This document shows, piece by piece, positions 1-9,718 of a stretch of DNA of 64,000 nucleotides. This DNA comes from Ornithinimicrobium cryptoxanthini (lineage in GTDB: Bacteria > Actinomycetota > Actinomycetes > Actinomycetales > Dermatophilaceae). The stretch spans positions 806,001 to 870,000 of the forward strand of contig NZ_CP099490.1 in assembly GCF_023923205.1 (NCBI RefSeq). Reading direction: 5' to 3'. The translations under genes and the position numbers were made by a program. Numbering within the stretch: the first letter of the stretch is position 1; each line of letters opens with the position of its first letter. The notes below the pieces were generated by a model. That model did no database searches, was not told the DNA's origin, and saw only the letters and a program-made list of their open reading frames with translations.

Positions 1-290
1 ACCAGTACTTCCCGAACAAGGTCCACCAGCAGATCGTCAACGAGCCGCTGACCGTGCTCGATCTCGACGGTGCGTATGACGTGCTCGTGCGCGTCCACGG
101 CGGTGGCCCCTCCGGCCAGGCCGGTGCCGTCCGCCTGGGTGTCGCCCGTTCGCTGAACGGTGTCGACGAGGAGCTGAACCGTCCGGCACTGAAGAAGGCC
201 GGGCTGCTCAGCCGCGACGCGCGCGTCCCCGAGCGCAAGAAGGCAGGTCTGAAGAAGGCCCGCAAGGCGCCGCAGTACAGCAAGCGCTGA
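1..290 (+). CDS. rpsI: 30S ribosomal protein S9, C-terminal part
   Basis: The 3' part of the gene for ribosomal protein S9; the start lies left of the window and the frame is open from base 3. The 95 visible residues include [20 protein letters not shown], the conserved S9 core, then [12 protein letters not shown] and a very basic tail ending [12 protein letters not shown]. In this family that tail reaches the peptidyl-tRNA site of the 30S subunit. rplM would be expected just upstream and cannot be seen. A strong hairpin follows 33 bases after the stop, so the ribosomal transcript probably ends before glmM. Identification is secure. Confidence 0.97.
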   Translation, partial: QYFPNKVHQQIVNEPLTVLDLDGAYDVLVRVHGGGPSGQAGAVRLGVARSLNGVDEELNRPALKKAGLLSRDARVPERKKAGLKKARKAPQYSKR

Positions 291-322
291 TCCACGCTGC
301 TCCGCACGCGGAGCGCGCCGGA

Positions 323-362
323 CCCGAGGGTCCCGTCCTGCACCTGGGACGGGGCCCTCGGG
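323..362 (+). terminator. Hairpin terminator after rpsI
   Basis: A 16-bp stem (323-338 pairing with 347-362, one G-T wobble) around an 8-base loop. The arms are CCCGAGGGTCCCGTCC and its complement. Only a weak T-bearing stretch follows (ctgttccggtt). Its strength and its place between rpsI and glmM fit a transcription terminator or attenuator. Confidence 0.75.
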
Positions 363-430
363 CTGTTCCGGTTAGGCTGTGGGGCTGATGGCGTCACTCG
401 GCGCCCCTCCCCATCGCACTAGGAGTGGAC

Positions 431-1780
431 GTGACGCGACTCTTCGGCACCGACGGTGTCCGCGGACTGGCCAACAAGGACATCACCGCCGAGCTGGCAC
501 TCAAGCTCTCCGTCGCGGTGGCCCACGAGCTCGGCTCCAGCGGCACCAGCTATGGCGGGCGGCGGGCGTCTGCCGTGGTCGGCCGCGACCCGCGCGCGTC
601 GGGGGAGTTCCTCAGCGCGGCGGTCATGGCCGGTTTTGCCTCGGCCGGCGTGGACGTTCTTGACGCCGGCGTGCTGCCCACCCCCGCGATCGCCTATCTG
701 ACGGCCCGGATGGACGCCGAGATGGGCGCGGTGCTGTCGGCCTCGCACAACGCGATGCCCGACAACGGCATCAAGTTCTTCGCCGAGGGCGGTCACAAGC
801 TGGCTGACCACATCGAGGACGCGATCACCCAGCGGCTGGATGCCGACTGGGAGCGCCCGACCGGCGTCGGGGTGGGCCGGATCCGCCCGTTCCCGCAGGG
901 GGCCGACTTCTATATGGAGCACCTGCTCGCGTCGGTGCCCGGGCGGCTCGACGGTCTGCACGTCGTGATCGACGCGGCCCACGGCGCCGCCAGCCACGTC
1001 GGCCCTGAGGTGTTTCGCCGCGCCGGCGCCACCGTCGACACGATCGGCGGTGACCCCGATGGTCTCAACATCAACGACGGCTATGGATCGACCCACATGG
1101 AGCGGCTGCAGCAGGCCGTGGTGGACCGCGGAGCTGACCTCGGGTTCGCGTTCGACGGCGACGCCGACCGGTGCCTGGCTGTCGACGCCGATGGCAACCA
1201 GGTCGACGGCGACCAGATCATGGCGGTGCTGGCCGTGGACATGCGCGGTCGCGGCACCCTGGCCAACAACACGCTGGTGGCGACCGTGATGAGCAACCTC
1301 GGGCTGCTGCAGGCGATGGAGCGCCAGGGCATCGCCGTCGTCCAGACCGCGGTCGGTGACCGCTATGTCCTGGAGGAGATGCGGACCAACAAGCACACCC
1401 TCGGTGGGGAGCAGTCCGGCCACGTGATCATGCTTGAGCACGGCACGACCGGCGACGGGGTGCTGACCGCGCTCGCCGTGGCCCGCCGCGTCCGGGCCTC
1501 CGAGAGCCCGCTCGCCCAGCTCACCTCGGTGATGCACCGGCTGCCGCAGGTGCTGATCAACGTCAAGGGAGTGGACAAGAGCCGGGTCAACTCGGACGAG
1601 GCCGTGCAGTCCGCCGTCACCGCTGCCGCGGCCGAGCTGGACGGCACGGGGCGGGTGCTGCTGCGCAAGTCGGGCACGGAGCCGCTCGTGCGCGTGATGG
1701 TCGAGGCCGACACGGCTGAGCGGGCCCAGGAGTATGCCGACCGGCTGGCTGCCGTCGTCCAGGAGCGCCTCGCCCTCTGA
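431..1780 (+). CDS. glmM: Phosphoglucosamine mutase
   Basis: Converts glucosamine-6-phosphate to glucosamine-1-phosphate on the way to UDP-GlcNAc for peptidoglycan and mycothiol. The 449-residue protein has the normal length. It opens with [10 protein letters not shown], carries the phosphoserine loop SASHN near residue 105, the metal loop DGDADR, and the C-terminal phosphate loop [13 protein letters not shown] chose the GTG at 431 because AGGAG (421-425) lies five bases upstream. A GTG at 425 is in frame but would overlap that ribosome site. rpsI followed by glmM is a common actinobacterial order. The gene is followed by a 32-bp-period repeat array. Confidence 0.96.
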   Translation: MTRLFGTDGVRGLANKDITAELALKLSVAVAHELGSSGTSYGGRRASAVVGRDPRASGEFLSAAVMAGFASAGVDVLDAGVLPTPAIAYLTARMDAEMGAVLSASHNAMPDNGIKFFAEGGHKLADHIEDAITQRLDADWERPTGVGVGRIRPFPQGADFYMEHLLASVPGRLDGLHVVIDAAHGAASHVGPEVFRRAGATVDTIGGDPDGLNINDGYGSTHMERLQQAVVDRGADLGFAFDGDADRCLAVDADGNQVDGDQIMAVLAVDMRGRGTLANNTLVATVMSNLGLLQAMERQGIAVVQTAVGDRYVLEEMRTNKHTLGGEQSGHVIMLEHGTTGDGVLTALAVARRVRASESPLAQLTSVMHRLPQVLINVKGVDKSRVNSDEAVQSAVTAAAAELDGTGRVLLRKSGTEPLVRVMVEADTAERAQEYADRLAAVVQERLAL

Positions 1781-1804
1781 CCCTGGGCGGCGGCTTCGGA
1801 GGCT

Positions 1805-1930
1805 GCGACGAACCCGCGACGAAAAGGCGGGCCGGACCGACAAAACCCCTACGAAAAGGCGGGCCGGACCGACGAAACCGCTACGAAAAGGCGGGCCGGA
1901 CCGACGAAACCCCTATATTTTTGGGTCAGA
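1805..1930. repeat. 32-bp-period tandem repeat, locus A
   Basis: Three tandem units of 32 bp (1805-1836 degenerate, 1837-1868, 1869-1900) and a divergent last unit (1901-1930). Each unit carries the core CCGACGAAACCCCTACGAAA (A or G at position 6, G or C at position 12) and a G/C spacer GGCGGGCCGGA that is identical between units. The last unit replaces the spacer with an A/T run and TTGGGTCA, whose TCA is the stop codon of the minus-strand carbonic anhydrase. The array fills the gap between convergent genes. Related arrays lie at 46352 and 58540. Confidence 0.85.
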
Positions 1931-2456
1931 CCAGCTGCTCCAGGAGCCCGGTGTCGACGTCATAGAGGAACCCGCCGGCGGTCGCCCGATCCTTGATCAG
2001 CGGGTGGCTCGTGACCCGGTGGACGTCCTCCACCAACGCCGCGTGCTGATCGACGACGACGTGGAAGTGCTGCCACCAGGCGTCCTGGCCGGACACCTGC
2101 GTGATCTTCTCGCGCAGCTCGTTCTCCGTCATCTGGGTCATCGCGCAGCGCGTGTGCGGGACGATCATGATCTTGTCGACGTTGAGCAGGTGCACGCCCA
2201 GGACGAGAGCCTCCAGCGCCGCCTCGGTGATCCGTCCACCCGGGTTGCGGAAGATCTTGGCGTCGCCGTGGGTCAGGCCCACCATCGCGAGCGGCTCGAT
2301 GCGCGAGTCCATGCAGGTGACGATGGCGACGCCCGCCCTGGCGATGCCGTCAAAGCCACCGAGCCCGAACGTCTCGGCATAGCGACGGTTGTTGGTGAGC
2401 AGCTCGTCCATCCGAGGCGGTGCGGTGCCATCCGGCGAGGCGGCGGGGTCAGTCAT
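1926..2456 (-). CDS. Beta-class carbonic anhydrase
   Basis: Zinc enzyme interconverting carbon dioxide and bicarbonate. The 176-residue protein has the beta-class zinc and acid-base signature: Cys48 with Asp50 and Arg52 in CMDSR, and His101 and Cys104 in HTRC. It most resembles the compact actinobacterial type (Rv1284-like), from memory of that family. Its ATG overlaps the fumarase stop as TGATG (2454-2458), so the two are translationally coupled and probably share one transcript. Its own stop codon is supplied by the end of the repeat array at 1901-1930. Function is well supported; the reason for pairing with fumarase is not evident from the sequence. Confidence 0.93.
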   Translation of the reverse strand: MTDPAASPDGTAPPRMDELLTNNRRYAETFGLGGFDGIARAGVAIVTCMDSRIEPLAMVGLTHGDAKIFRNPGGRITEAALEALVLGVHLLNVDKIMIVPHTRCAMTQMTENELREKITQVSGQDAWWQHFHVVVDQHAALVEDVHRVTSHPLIKDRATAGGFLYDVDTGLLEQLV

Positions 2457-4189
2457 CAGCGTTGTGCTCCTTGCAGTCCGGGCCGCAGCGGGATCGACAT
2501 CGCCAGCGGCCTGCTCACGGCAGCGAAAAAGTCGTTGCCCTTGTCATCCACGACGATGAACGCCGGGAAGTCCTCCACCTCGATCTTCCAGACCGCCTCC
2601 ATGCCGAGCTCCTCATACTCGATGACCTCGACGGACTTGATGCAGTCCTGCGCGAGCCGGGCGGCCGGTCCGCCGATCGACCCGAGATAGAAGCCGCCGT
2701 GGGTCTGGCAGGAGTCAGTGACCTGTGTGCTGCGGTTGCCCTTGGCCAGCATCACCTTGGAGCCCCCAGCGGCCTGGAACTGCTCGACATAGCTGTCCAT
2801 CCGCCCGGCGGTGGTGGGCCCGAACGAGCCGGACGCCATGCCGACCGGAGTCTTGGCCGGCCCGGCGTAGTAGACAGGGTGGTTCTTCAGATAGTCCGGC
2901 ATCTCCTCGCCCGCGTCGAGCCGCTCCTTGATCTTGGCGTGCACCAGGTCGCGCGCGACGACTAGCGAACCGTTGAGCGAGACCCGCGTCTTGACCGGGT
3001 GCCTGGACAGCTCGGCCAGGACCTCGTCCATCGGGCGGTTGAGGTCGATCGGGATCGAGGACTGCTTGCCGGTGCCGGACACCCCGTGCGTCTCGGAGTC
3101 GAGGTCCGCGTCCACCTCGTGCGGCATGAACTGGGCCGGGTCGGTCTCCAGCTGCTCGAGGAAGACCCCCTCCGGCGTGATCTTGCCCAGCGCCTGACGG
3201 TCGGCCGAGCAGGACACGGCGATCGCTACCGGGAGGCTGGCGCCGTGGCGCGGGAGCCGGATGACCCGCACGTCGTGACAGAAGTACTTGCCACCGAACT
3301 GCGCCCCGATGCCAAAGTTGCGGGTCAGCTCATGGATCTGCTCCTCAAGCTCGGGGTCGCGGATCCCGTGCGCGTCCATCGTGCCCTCGGTGGGCAGGCC
3401 GTCCAGATAGCGCGCCGAGGCATACTTCGCGGTCTTCATCGCGAACTCGGCGGAGGTGCCGCCGAGCACCACAGCCAGGTGGTATGGCGGACAGGCGGCG
3501 GTCCCGAGGGAGCGCAGCTTCTCGTCCAGGAACTCCATCAGCCGGTCCGGGTTGAGCAGCGACTTGGTCTCCTGATAGAGGAAGGACTTGTTGGCCGAGC
3601 CGCCCCCTTTCGCCATGAAGAGGAACGTGTAGGACAGCTCGTGTCCCGGCGTCGTGTCGGCGTAGAGCTCGATCTGGGCGGGCAGGTTGGAGCCGGTGTT
3701 CTGCTCCTCCCAGGTCGTGATCGGAGTCATCTGGGAGTAGCGCAGGTTGAGCGTGGTGTAGGCGTCGAAGACCCCTCGTGAGATCGCCTCCTCGTCAGAG
3801 ACCGGCCCGTCGGGGCCGGGGACGGTCAGCACCTGCTGGCCGCGCTTGCCCATCACGATCGCGGTCCCGGTGTCCTGGCACATCGGCAGGACGCCACCGG
3901 CTGCGATGTTGGCGTTCTTGAGCAGGTCGAGAGCCACGAACTTGTCGTTGTTGCTCGCCTCGGGGTCGTCCATGATGGTGCGCAGCTGCTGCAGGTGCCC
4001 GGGGCGCAGATAGTGCGCGATGTCGTGCATCGCGGTCTCGGTCAGCAGGCGCAGCGCCTCGGGGTCTACCTCGAGGAAGGAGCGCCCGCCCGGCCCCTCC
4101 ACGACACGGACGCCTTCGCTCGTCAGGAGCCGATAGGACGTGTCGTCCGCACCGGTCGGGAGCATGTCTGCGTAGCGGAACTCTGGCAT
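2456..4189 (-). CDS. fumA: Class I (iron-sulfur) fumarate hydratase
   Basis: Reversible hydration of fumarate to malate in the TCA cycle. The 577-residue protein is a full two-domain class I fumarase. An N-terminal domain supplies 4Fe-4S cysteines near 104 (CQDTGTA), 233 and 327 (AVSCSAD), and a C-terminal beta domain holds [12 protein letters not shown] and [14 protein letters not shown] start just upstream of the conserved N-terminal region. It lies upstream of the carbonic anhydrase in a minus-strand pair and diverges from the sugar importer at 4312, leaving a 122-base shared promoter region. Oxygen-labile class I enzymes occur in many actinobacteria, so its presence is not itself odd. Confidence 0.95.
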   Translation of the reverse strand: MPEFRYADMLPTGADDTSYRLLTSEGVRVVEGPGGRSFLEVDPEALRLLTETAMHDIAHYLRPGHLQQLRTIMDDPEASNNDKFVALDLLKNANIAAGGVLPMCQDTGTAIVMGKRGQQVLTVPGPDGPVSDEEAISRGVFDAYTTLNLRYSQMTPITTWEEQNTGSNLPAQIELYADTTPGHELSYTFLFMAKGGGSANKSFLYQETKSLLNPDRLMEFLDEKLRSLGTAACPPYHLAVVLGGTSAEFAMKTAKYASARYLDGLPTEGTMDAHGIRDPELEEQIHELTRNFGIGAQFGGKYFCHDVRVIRLPRHGASLPVAIAVSCSADRQALGKITPEGVFLEQLETDPAQFMPHEVDADLDSETHGVSGTGKQSSIPIDLNRPMDEVLAELSRHPVKTRVSLNGSLVVARDLVHAKIKERLDAGEEMPDYLKNHPVYYAGPAKTPVGMASGSFGPTTAGRMDSYVEQFQAAGGSKVMLAKGNRSTQVTDSCQTHGGFYLGSIGGPAARLAQDCIKSVEVIEYEELGMEAVWKIEVEDFPAFIVVDDKGNDFFAAVSRPLAMSIPLRPGLQGAQR

Positions 4190-4218
4190 GGCGCAAGCCT
4201 AGACCTTGGGCAAAAGGG

Positions 4219-4244
4219 TCTGTCACGGTGGCGCGGGTCACAGA
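4219..4244. promoter_or_regulatory. Imperfect inverted repeat in the fumA / lpqY divergent region
   Basis: Arms TCTGTCAC and GTCACAGA (seven of eight pairs) separated by ten bases, in the 122-base gap between divergent fumA and the sugar importer. It could be an operator for either side, but I recognise no regulator family for it and none is encoded nearby. Confidence 0.3.
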
Positions 4245-4311
4245 ATGCGTGTTCTATGGGAGGCGGCATAGCTGTACCCCTCGCGGGTGACGTTCTGACG
4301 AAGGAGTCAAG

Positions 4312-5613
4312 GTGAACAGACACAGACGCCGCCACAGGGTGGCGATGGCGCTCTGCGCCGCGACCGCCCTCAGTGCGCTGGCCGCATGTGGAGGGGAGAC
4401 CGACAGCACCCGCCTCACGTGGTACATCAACCCTGACGGAGGCGGATCCGACCCCAACGGCAAGGGGCAGGCCCAGATCGCCCGCGAGTGCACGGAGGCC
4501 GCGGGCGGCGAGTACTCCCTCGAGGTGCAGCTGCTGCCCAACAGCGCGAGCGACCAGCGGCAGCAGCTCATCCGCCGTCTCGCCGCCCAGGACCCTGGGG
4601 TGGACCTGATGAGCATCGACCCGGTGTTCATCGCCGAGTTCGCCCAGGCTGGCTACCTCGCCCCGGTGCCGGGGGACATGGTCGAGGTCTTCACGGAGGA
4701 CCGCGTGGACGCCGCGATCACGAGCTCGGAGTGGGATGGCGAGCTCGTCACGGTCCCGTTCTGGGCCAACACCCAGCTGCTCTGGTATCGCAAGAGCGTG
4801 GCCGAGGCCGCCGGCATCGACCCAGAACAGGGTGTGACGTGGGACCAGCTGATCGAGGCTGCGGAGTCCGAGGATGTCACCATCGGTGTCCAGGCCAACC
4901 GCTACGAGGGCTACACCGTGTGGATCAACGCGCTCATCGCCGGCGCCGGCGGTGAGATCCTGGTCAACCCCGGCCCCGCGGTCGAGGACATCGAGCTCGG
5001 GCTCGACACGGACGCCGGACGCAAGGCCGCCGAGGTCATCCGCAGCGTGTCCGACTCCGGTGTCGGCGGGCCGTCGATGGGCACCTCCGACGAGACTGCG
5101 GCCCTCAACCTGTTCCAGGATCCCAACACCAGTGGGTTCCTGGTGAACTGGCCCTACGTCTGGGCAGCCTTCCCGGCCAACGGCGTCGAGTTCATCGACG
5201 ACATCGGCGCGGCTCCCTACCCAGCGACGACGGAGGACGGCTCGTCAGCGCCGCCCTACGGCGGCATCTCGTTGGGCGTCGGTGTCGCCGGTGAGCACCC
5301 GGACCTGGCCTACCAGGCCGCCGAGTGCATCACCAACCAGGAGCACCAGGTGCTCTACATGACCGGCACCGGCAACCCAGCATCGCGGGCGGCCGTCTTT
5401 GACGACCAGGCGGTCATTGACCAGTTCCCGATGGCTGACCTCATCCGGGAGTCGCTGGACAACGCGGTGCCCCGTCCGCAGACGCAGTACTACGGCGATC
5501 TGTCCACCGGCCTGCAGCGGGAGTTCAGCCCGCCAAGCTCGGTCACCGAAGACACGCCCGCCCAGGCGAGCGAACTCATCATCGACGTGCTGAGAGGGGA
5601 GGCCCTGCTGTGA
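4312..5613 (+). CDS. lpqY: Sugar ABC importer, lipoprotein binding subunit (LpqY-like)
   Basis: Extracellular solute-binding lipoprotein of a carbohydrate importer. The 433-residue precursor has an Arg-rich start, a hydrophobic stretch and a lipobox ending LAAC (Cys26), so it should be membrane-anchored outside the cell. NTQLLWYR, VQANRYEGYTVWINALIAGA and FLVNWPYVWAAF match the pattern of mycobacterial LpqY, the trehalose receptor, as I recall it. GTG start with AAGGAG (4300-4305) six bases upstream. The stop overlaps the next GTG as GTGA. Gene order receptor, permease, permease, ATPase is that of lpqY-sugABC. Trehalose or a related disaccharide is the likely substrate, by homology only. Confidence 0.85.
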   Translation: MNRHRRRHRVAMALCAATALSALAACGGETDSTRLTWYINPDGGGSDPNGKGQAQIARECTEAAGGEYSLEVQLLPNSASDQRQQLIRRLAAQDPGVDLMSIDPVFIAEFAQAGYLAPVPGDMVEVFTEDRVDAAITSSEWDGELVTVPFWANTQLLWYRKSVAEAAGIDPEQGVTWDQLIEAAESEDVTIGVQANRYEGYTVWINALIAGAGGEILVNPGPAVEDIELGLDTDAGRKAAEVIRSVSDSGVGGPSMGTSDETAALNLFQDPNTSGFLVNWPYVWAAFPANGVEFIDDIGAAPYPATTEDGSSAPPYGGISLGVGVAGEHPDLAYQAAECITNQEHQVLYMTGTGNPASRAAVFDDQAVIDQFPMADLIRESLDNAVPRPQTQYYGDLSTGLQREFSPPSSVTEDTPAQASELIIDVLRGEALL

Positions 5614-6566
5614 GCACCACGACCTCGTCCGACACCGAGCTGCGCCCCCGCTCCTCGGCCAAGCCACAACTGAGCGACCGGGCAAAGTCCGAGCGGAAGC
5701 TCGGCTGGAAGCTGGCCGGCCCGGCGTTCATCGTCATGCTGGCGGTGACCGCCTGGCCGATCATCCAGGCGGTCTACCTGTCCTTCTTCCGCTACCGGCT
5801 CACCGACCCGGATGCCCGGGAGGTGGTCTGGCTCGGCAACTACCAGGTGATCCTCACCGATCCGATCTGGTGGAAGGCGTTCTTCGTGACGCTGCTGATC
5901 ACCGTGATCACCGTGGTGGTGGAGCTGGTCATCGGTTTCTTCATCGCCATGATGATGCACCGGGTCGTCATCCCCCGGCGCACGCTGCGCACCATCGTGC
6001 TGATCCCCTACTCGATCATCACGGTCGTCTCGGCCTACGCCTGGCTCTACTCCTTCCGCACCGACACCGGCTTCATCAACGGCTGGCTGAACATCCTGAC
6101 CTTCGGTCTGGTCCCGGACAACTTCGACTGGTTCGGCGGCTTCTGGCCCTCCATCGTCGCGATCTGTCTCTCGGAGATCTGGAAGACCACGCCGTTCATG
6201 TCGCTGCTGCTGCTGGCCGGTCTGGCCCAGATCGACGGTGCGATGGAGGAGGCGGCCAAGGTCGACGGTGCCACCTTCTGGCAGCGGCTCTTCCGCGTGG
6301 TGCTGCCCAACATGAAGGCCGCCATCATGGTCGCGGTGCTCTTCCGCACCCTGGACGCCTTCCGCATCTTTGACAACGTCTTCGTGATGACCGGCGGCGC
6401 CAACGACACCACGACACTGTCGCTGCTGGCCTACAACGCCACGATCAACCGCGTGGAGATCGGCATGGGATCGGCGATCTCGGTGCTCCTCTTCCTCTGC
6501 GTGTTTGCCATAGCCCTGATCTTTATGAAGGGCTTCAACGTCGATCTCGCCGGGTCGAAGAAGTAG
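5610..6566 (+). CDS. sugA: Sugar ABC importer permease (SugA/MalF-like)
   Basis: First inner-membrane subunit of the disaccharide importer. The 318 residues begin with a polar cytoplasmic stretch, then show about six hydrophobic segments, the first near residues 35-58. The cytoplasmic EAA loop reads [20 protein letters not shown], which docks on the ATPase in this family. The GTG start overlaps the receptor stop by four bases, implying coupled translation. The SugB-like permease follows after ten bases. Family assignment (MalF type, smaller than E. coli MalF) is secure; the substrate is inherited from the receptor assignment. Confidence 0.88.
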   Translation: MSTTTSSDTELRPRSSAKPQLSDRAKSERKLGWKLAGPAFIVMLAVTAWPIIQAVYLSFFRYRLTDPDAREVVWLGNYQVILTDPIWWKAFFVTLLITVITVVVELVIGFFIAMMMHRVVIPRRTLRTIVLIPYSIITVVSAYAWLYSFRTDTGFINGWLNILTFGLVPDNFDWFGGFWPSIVAICLSEIWKTTPFMSLLLLAGLAQIDGAMEEAAKVDGATFWQRLFRVVLPNMKAAIMVAVLFRTLDAFRIFDNVFVMTGGANDTTTLSLLAYNATINRVEIGMGSAISVLLFLCVFAIALIFMKGFNVDLAGSKK

Positions 6567-6576
6567 AGGAGGAGAC

Positions 6577-7413
6577 ATGGAACTCAACCCCAAGCAAAAG
6601 TGGAGCCTGTTCGCGGTCTCGATCCCGGTCATGCTGTGGACGCTGATCCCGCTGTTCTGGATCTTCTCCCTGGCGGTCAAGCCTTCCTCGATCCAGGCCG
6701 ATGGAAAGTACTTCCCGCGGGAGTTCACCTGGGACAACTTCACGTTGATCCTCACCGGCGGGGCCAGCGACCTGTTCCTCCCGGCGCTGCTGAACTCGAT
6801 CATCGTCTGCCTGGTGGCCACCGTGATCTCGGTGGTGCTGGCGACCTTCTGCGCCTACGCGATCGCGCGCCTGGACTTCCCGGGCAAGAAGATGATCCTG
6901 CTGGTCGCGCTGGGCGTCTCGTTCTTCCCGGTGATCTCGCTGGTCACGCCGCTGTTCGACACCTGGCGCGCCATCGGCCTGTTCGACACGATCCCCGGTC
7001 TGATCATCCCCTACCTGGCCCTCACGCTGCCGCTGGCGATCTGGGTGCTCTCCGCCTTCTTCCAGCAGATCCCGTGGGAGATGGAGCAGGCCGCACAGGT
7101 CGACGGTGCCACCAGCTGGCAGGCCTTCCGCAAGGTGATCGTGCCGCTCGCGGCACCCGGCGTCTTCACCACCGGCATCATCACCTTCTTCACCGCGTGG
7201 AACGACTTCGTCTTCGCGATCTCGCTGACCTCGGAGAATGCCCGGACCGTCCCGGCGGCGCTGGCCTTCTTCACCGGGGCCAGCCAGTTCGAGCAACCCA
7301 TCGGGGCCATCTCGGCCGCTGCCGTGATCGTCACGATCCCCGTCGTGATCCTGGTCCTGATCTTCCAGAAGCGCATCGTGGCCGGGCTGACCTCCGGCGC
7401 CGTCAAGGGCTGA
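6577..7413 (+). CDS. sugB: Sugar ABC importer permease (SugB/MalG-like)
   Basis: Second membrane subunit, 278 residues, MalG type. An N-terminal segment (about residues 12-34) is followed by a periplasmic stretch ([12 protein letters not shown], typical of MalG-like permeases) and about five more hydrophobic helices. The EAA loop is [28 protein letters not shown] (6567-6574) is a good ribosome site before the ATG. It should pair with the SugA-like protein and the ATPase at 7442. Identification as a carbohydrate permease is secure. Confidence 0.88.
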   Translation: MELNPKQKWSLFAVSIPVMLWTLIPLFWIFSLAVKPSSIQADGKYFPREFTWDNFTLILTGGASDLFLPALLNSIIVCLVATVISVVLATFCAYAIARLDFPGKKMILLVALGVSFFPVISLVTPLFDTWRAIGLFDTIPGLIIPYLALTLPLAIWVLSAFFQQIPWEMEQAAQVDGATSWQAFRKVIVPLAAPGVFTTGIITFFTAWNDFVFAISLTSENARTVPAALAFFTGASQFEQPIGAISAAAVIVTIPVVILVLIFQKRIVAGLTSGAVKG

Positions 7414-7441
7414 GGCCCGCTCAACCCAAGGAGAACCTGCA

Positions 7442-8701
7442 ATGTCACAGATCCAGCTCAACGAGATCGGCAAGGTCTACGCAGACGGCTACGAGGCGGT
7501 CAAGGGTGTCAGCATGGACATCGCCGACGGCGAGTTCATGATCCTGGTCGGCCCCTCCGGCTGCGGCAAGTCGACCCTGCTGCGCATGGTGGTCGGACTC
7601 GAGGACATCAGCTCGGGTGAACTGCTCATCGACGGCAAGCGGGTCAACGAGCTCGCGCCGCGGGAGCGCAACCTGTCGATGGTCTTCCAGAACTACGCCC
7701 TCTATCCGCACCTGTCGGTCTATGAGAACATCGCCTTCCCGTTGCGCCTCAACAAGGGCGCGATCAGTGAGGACGAGGTCAAGCGGCGCGTCTCGGACGC
7801 CGCCACCATGCTCGAGCTCAACGACCACCTGGACCGCAAGCCGGCCAACCTCTCCGGTGGCCAGCGCCAGCGGGTGGCGATGGGCCGAGCGATCGTGCGG
7901 GACGCCGACGCGTTCCTCTTTGACGAGCCGCTGTCCAACCTGGACGCCAAGCTGCGTGGACAGATGCGCACCGAGATCGCCCGCATGCAGCGCCGGCTGG
8001 GGCAGACCACGATCTATGTCACCCACGACCAGACCGAGGCGATGACCCTGGGCGACCGGGTCACCGTCCTCAAGAAGGGCGTCGTGCAGCAGATCGCCTC
8101 ACCGCGCGAGCTCTACGAACAGCCCGTCAACCTGTTCGTGGCCGGGTTCATCGGGTCCCCGCCGATGAACTTCCTCCCGGCCCGCGTCAGGGGCAACGTC
8201 CTGGAGCTGCCGTTCTGCGAGGTGAGCTTCGGCGACGAGTTCGCCGCGAAGGTCGAGGGCAAGGAGCTGGTGATCGTCGGTCTGCGTCCGGAGTTCGTCA
8301 AGGACGCCAAGATCCAGGAGCCGGGCGCCAACGCCATCCACTTCGAGGCCGACGTGGATGTCACCGAGTGGCTCGGCAACGAGCTCTACGCCTACATCCC
8401 CTTCGAGGCTGACGAGTCGGTCCAGCACAAGCTCGACGAGCTCGACCGGGACCTGGACGGCGAGGGCATGCGCACCCAGATGGTGGTCAACCTGGAGGCG
8501 CGCTCCCGGGTCAAGGAGGGCGAGCGTGCGCAGTTCTTCTTCGACCCGAGGCTGATGCACGTCTTCGACCCCGAGACCGGTGACAACCTGACCCGCGACG
8601 ACGAGGAAGCGGAGCGCATCGCTGTGGAGAACGAGGAAGATCGCAAGCGGGCCCTGGAGCGCGCCAAGCGACTCGAGACGGAGGCACAGGCCAGCGCCTG
8701 A
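7442..8701 (+). CDS. sugC: Sugar ABC importer ATPase (SugC/MsmX type)
   Basis: Energises the importer encoded just upstream. The 419 residues show Walker A GPSGCGKST (37-45), Q-loop FQNYALYPH, signature LSGGQ (137-141), Walker B FLFDEP (158-163), and a C-terminal regulatory region that binds the transporter and sometimes regulators in MalK-like proteins. The last 40 or so residues are an unusual highly charged Glu/Arg helix-like tail (EEAERIAVENEEDRKRALER), longer than I expect for the family. AAGGAGA lies upstream of the ATG. The convergent fructokinase-like gene ends 11 bases past the stop, leaving no room for a conventional terminator. Confidence 0.92.
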   Translation: MSQIQLNEIGKVYADGYEAVKGVSMDIADGEFMILVGPSGCGKSTLLRMVVGLEDISSGELLIDGKRVNELAPRERNLSMVFQNYALYPHLSVYENIAFPLRLNKGAISEDEVKRRVSDAATMLELNDHLDRKPANLSGGQRQRVAMGRAIVRDADAFLFDEPLSNLDAKLRGQMRTEIARMQRRLGQTTIYVTHDQTEAMTLGDRVTVLKKGVVQQIASPRELYEQPVNLFVAGFIGSPPMNFLPARVRGNVLELPFCEVSFGDEFAAKVEGKELVIVGLRPEFVKDAKIQEPGANAIHFEADVDVTEWLGNELYAYIPFEADESVQHKLDELDRDLDGEGMRTQMVVNLEARSRVKEGERAQFFFDPRLMHVFDPETGDNLTRDDEEAERIAVENEEDRKRALERAKRLETEAQASA

Positions 8702-8711
8702 GTGGCCGCCT

Positions 8712-9665
8712 CTAGCGACCGAGCGACAGGTCAGAGCGGGTCGGTGCTGCGGCACCGGCCCGCTCGATCGTCCAGTGGGCACAGTCCAGGGCACGCTGCA
8801 CCGCCGGGAGTATGCCGTCCAGCCCGGTCGCCCGGATCCGTGACCGGGGCGACGGGCCGGCGTGCGGGTCCGCAGGCGCGGCGGCCGGCCCGGTGACCAG
8901 ACCGCCGATCAACCCTTCGTCAAGCAGGCCGGAGAGCAGCCCGCTCATGAACGAGTCGCCGGCGCCCACGGTGTCGACGACCTGTGCGGTGGCGGCGGTC
9001 AGCTCGGCCGCGGTGCCGCTCCCCGGGAGCAGGACGAGGGCACCCTCGGGACCACGCGTGACCACCACCAGTGACGGACCCAGCTGTCCCCACAGGTGCG
9101 CGATGTCGGCCACGGGCGCGCCGGCATACAACCACTGCAGGTCCTCGTCGCTGGCCTTGACCACATCGGCCAGGCCGACGAGCTCCTCCACCCGGGAGCG
9201 GACGCCGTGCGGGTCTCCCATGATCTGCGGCCGCAGGTTGGGGTCATAGCTGACCGTCAGCTGCGCACGGGCGCCGCGCACCGTCTCCAGGACCGTGCTG
9301 GCGCCCGGCTCGAAAGTCGCGGCGATCGAGCCCGTGTGCAGGTGGGTGATCCCGGTCAGGGCCGGCGCCGGGATGTCCCAGGTCAGGTCGAACTCATAGT
9401 CGACGGTGCGGTCGGGGGCCACTCGTGCGGTGGCGGTGGGGGTGCGGGAGGCGCCGGTGCTGCCCTCAACGAGGGCGACCTCGCCGCTGGTCAGGTGGCG
9501 CGTCAGCAGATCGCCGTGCACGTCCGGTCCGACGTGGGTCAGGAAGGAGACGTGATGGCCGAGCCGGCTCAGCCCCAGGGCAACGTTGGCGGGGGAGCCG
9601 CCGGCGTGCTCGAACCGGCCACCCTCGGGGTCGATGACGATGTCGATGAGTGCCTCACCGATCAC
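8712..9665 (-). CDS. PfkB-family carbohydrate kinase (fructokinase-like)
   Basis: Ribokinase/PfkB-fold sugar kinase, most like fructokinases. The 317 residues start directly in the first strand (IGEALIDIVIDPEGG), have the PfkB signature 1 region AGGSPANVALGLSRLG, and end with DTVGAGDSFMSGLLSGLL, where Asp237 of GAGD is the catalytic base. The GTG start at 9665 is the only clear one. The frame is open further upstream but without a good start codon, so the first strand is slightly short. It follows glpX by 53 bases on the minus strand and faces the sugar importer. A role phosphorylating imported or released hexose is likely; substrate not proven. Confidence 0.82.
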   Translation of the reverse strand: MIGEALIDIVIDPEGGRFEHAGGSPANVALGLSRLGHHVSFLTHVGPDVHGDLLTRHLTSGEVALVEGSTGASRTPTATARVAPDRTVDYEFDLTWDIPAPALTGITHLHTGSIAATFEPGASTVLETVRGARAQLTVSYDPNLRPQIMGDPHGVRSRVEELVGLADVVKASDEDLQWLYAGAPVADIAHLWGQLGPSLVVVTRGPEGALVLLPGSGTAAELTAATAQVVDTVGAGDSFMSGLLSGLLDEGLIGGLVTGPAAAPADPHAGPSPRSRIRATGLDGILPAVQRALDCAHWTIERAGAAAPTRSDLSLGR

Positions 9666-9718
9666 CAGGGTCCTGTCCCCGCCCCCGCCTGACGCGGTCG
9701 GCGAGGTGCCTGTCGTGC

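Noticed and set aside
419..1843. Minus-strand open frame opposite glmM
   Set aside because: Mirror of a high-G+C gene; no recognisable domain, and glmM carries all its motifs.
1805..1930. CRISPR-like array
   Set aside because: Units are contiguous 32-bp copies with identical spacers, only three or four units, and no cas genes anywhere in the window.
1734..2690. Plus-strand open frame running through the 32-bp repeats and opposite the carbonic anhydrase
   Set aside because: The repeats lack stops in this frame by chance; the remainder is antisense to two confident genes.
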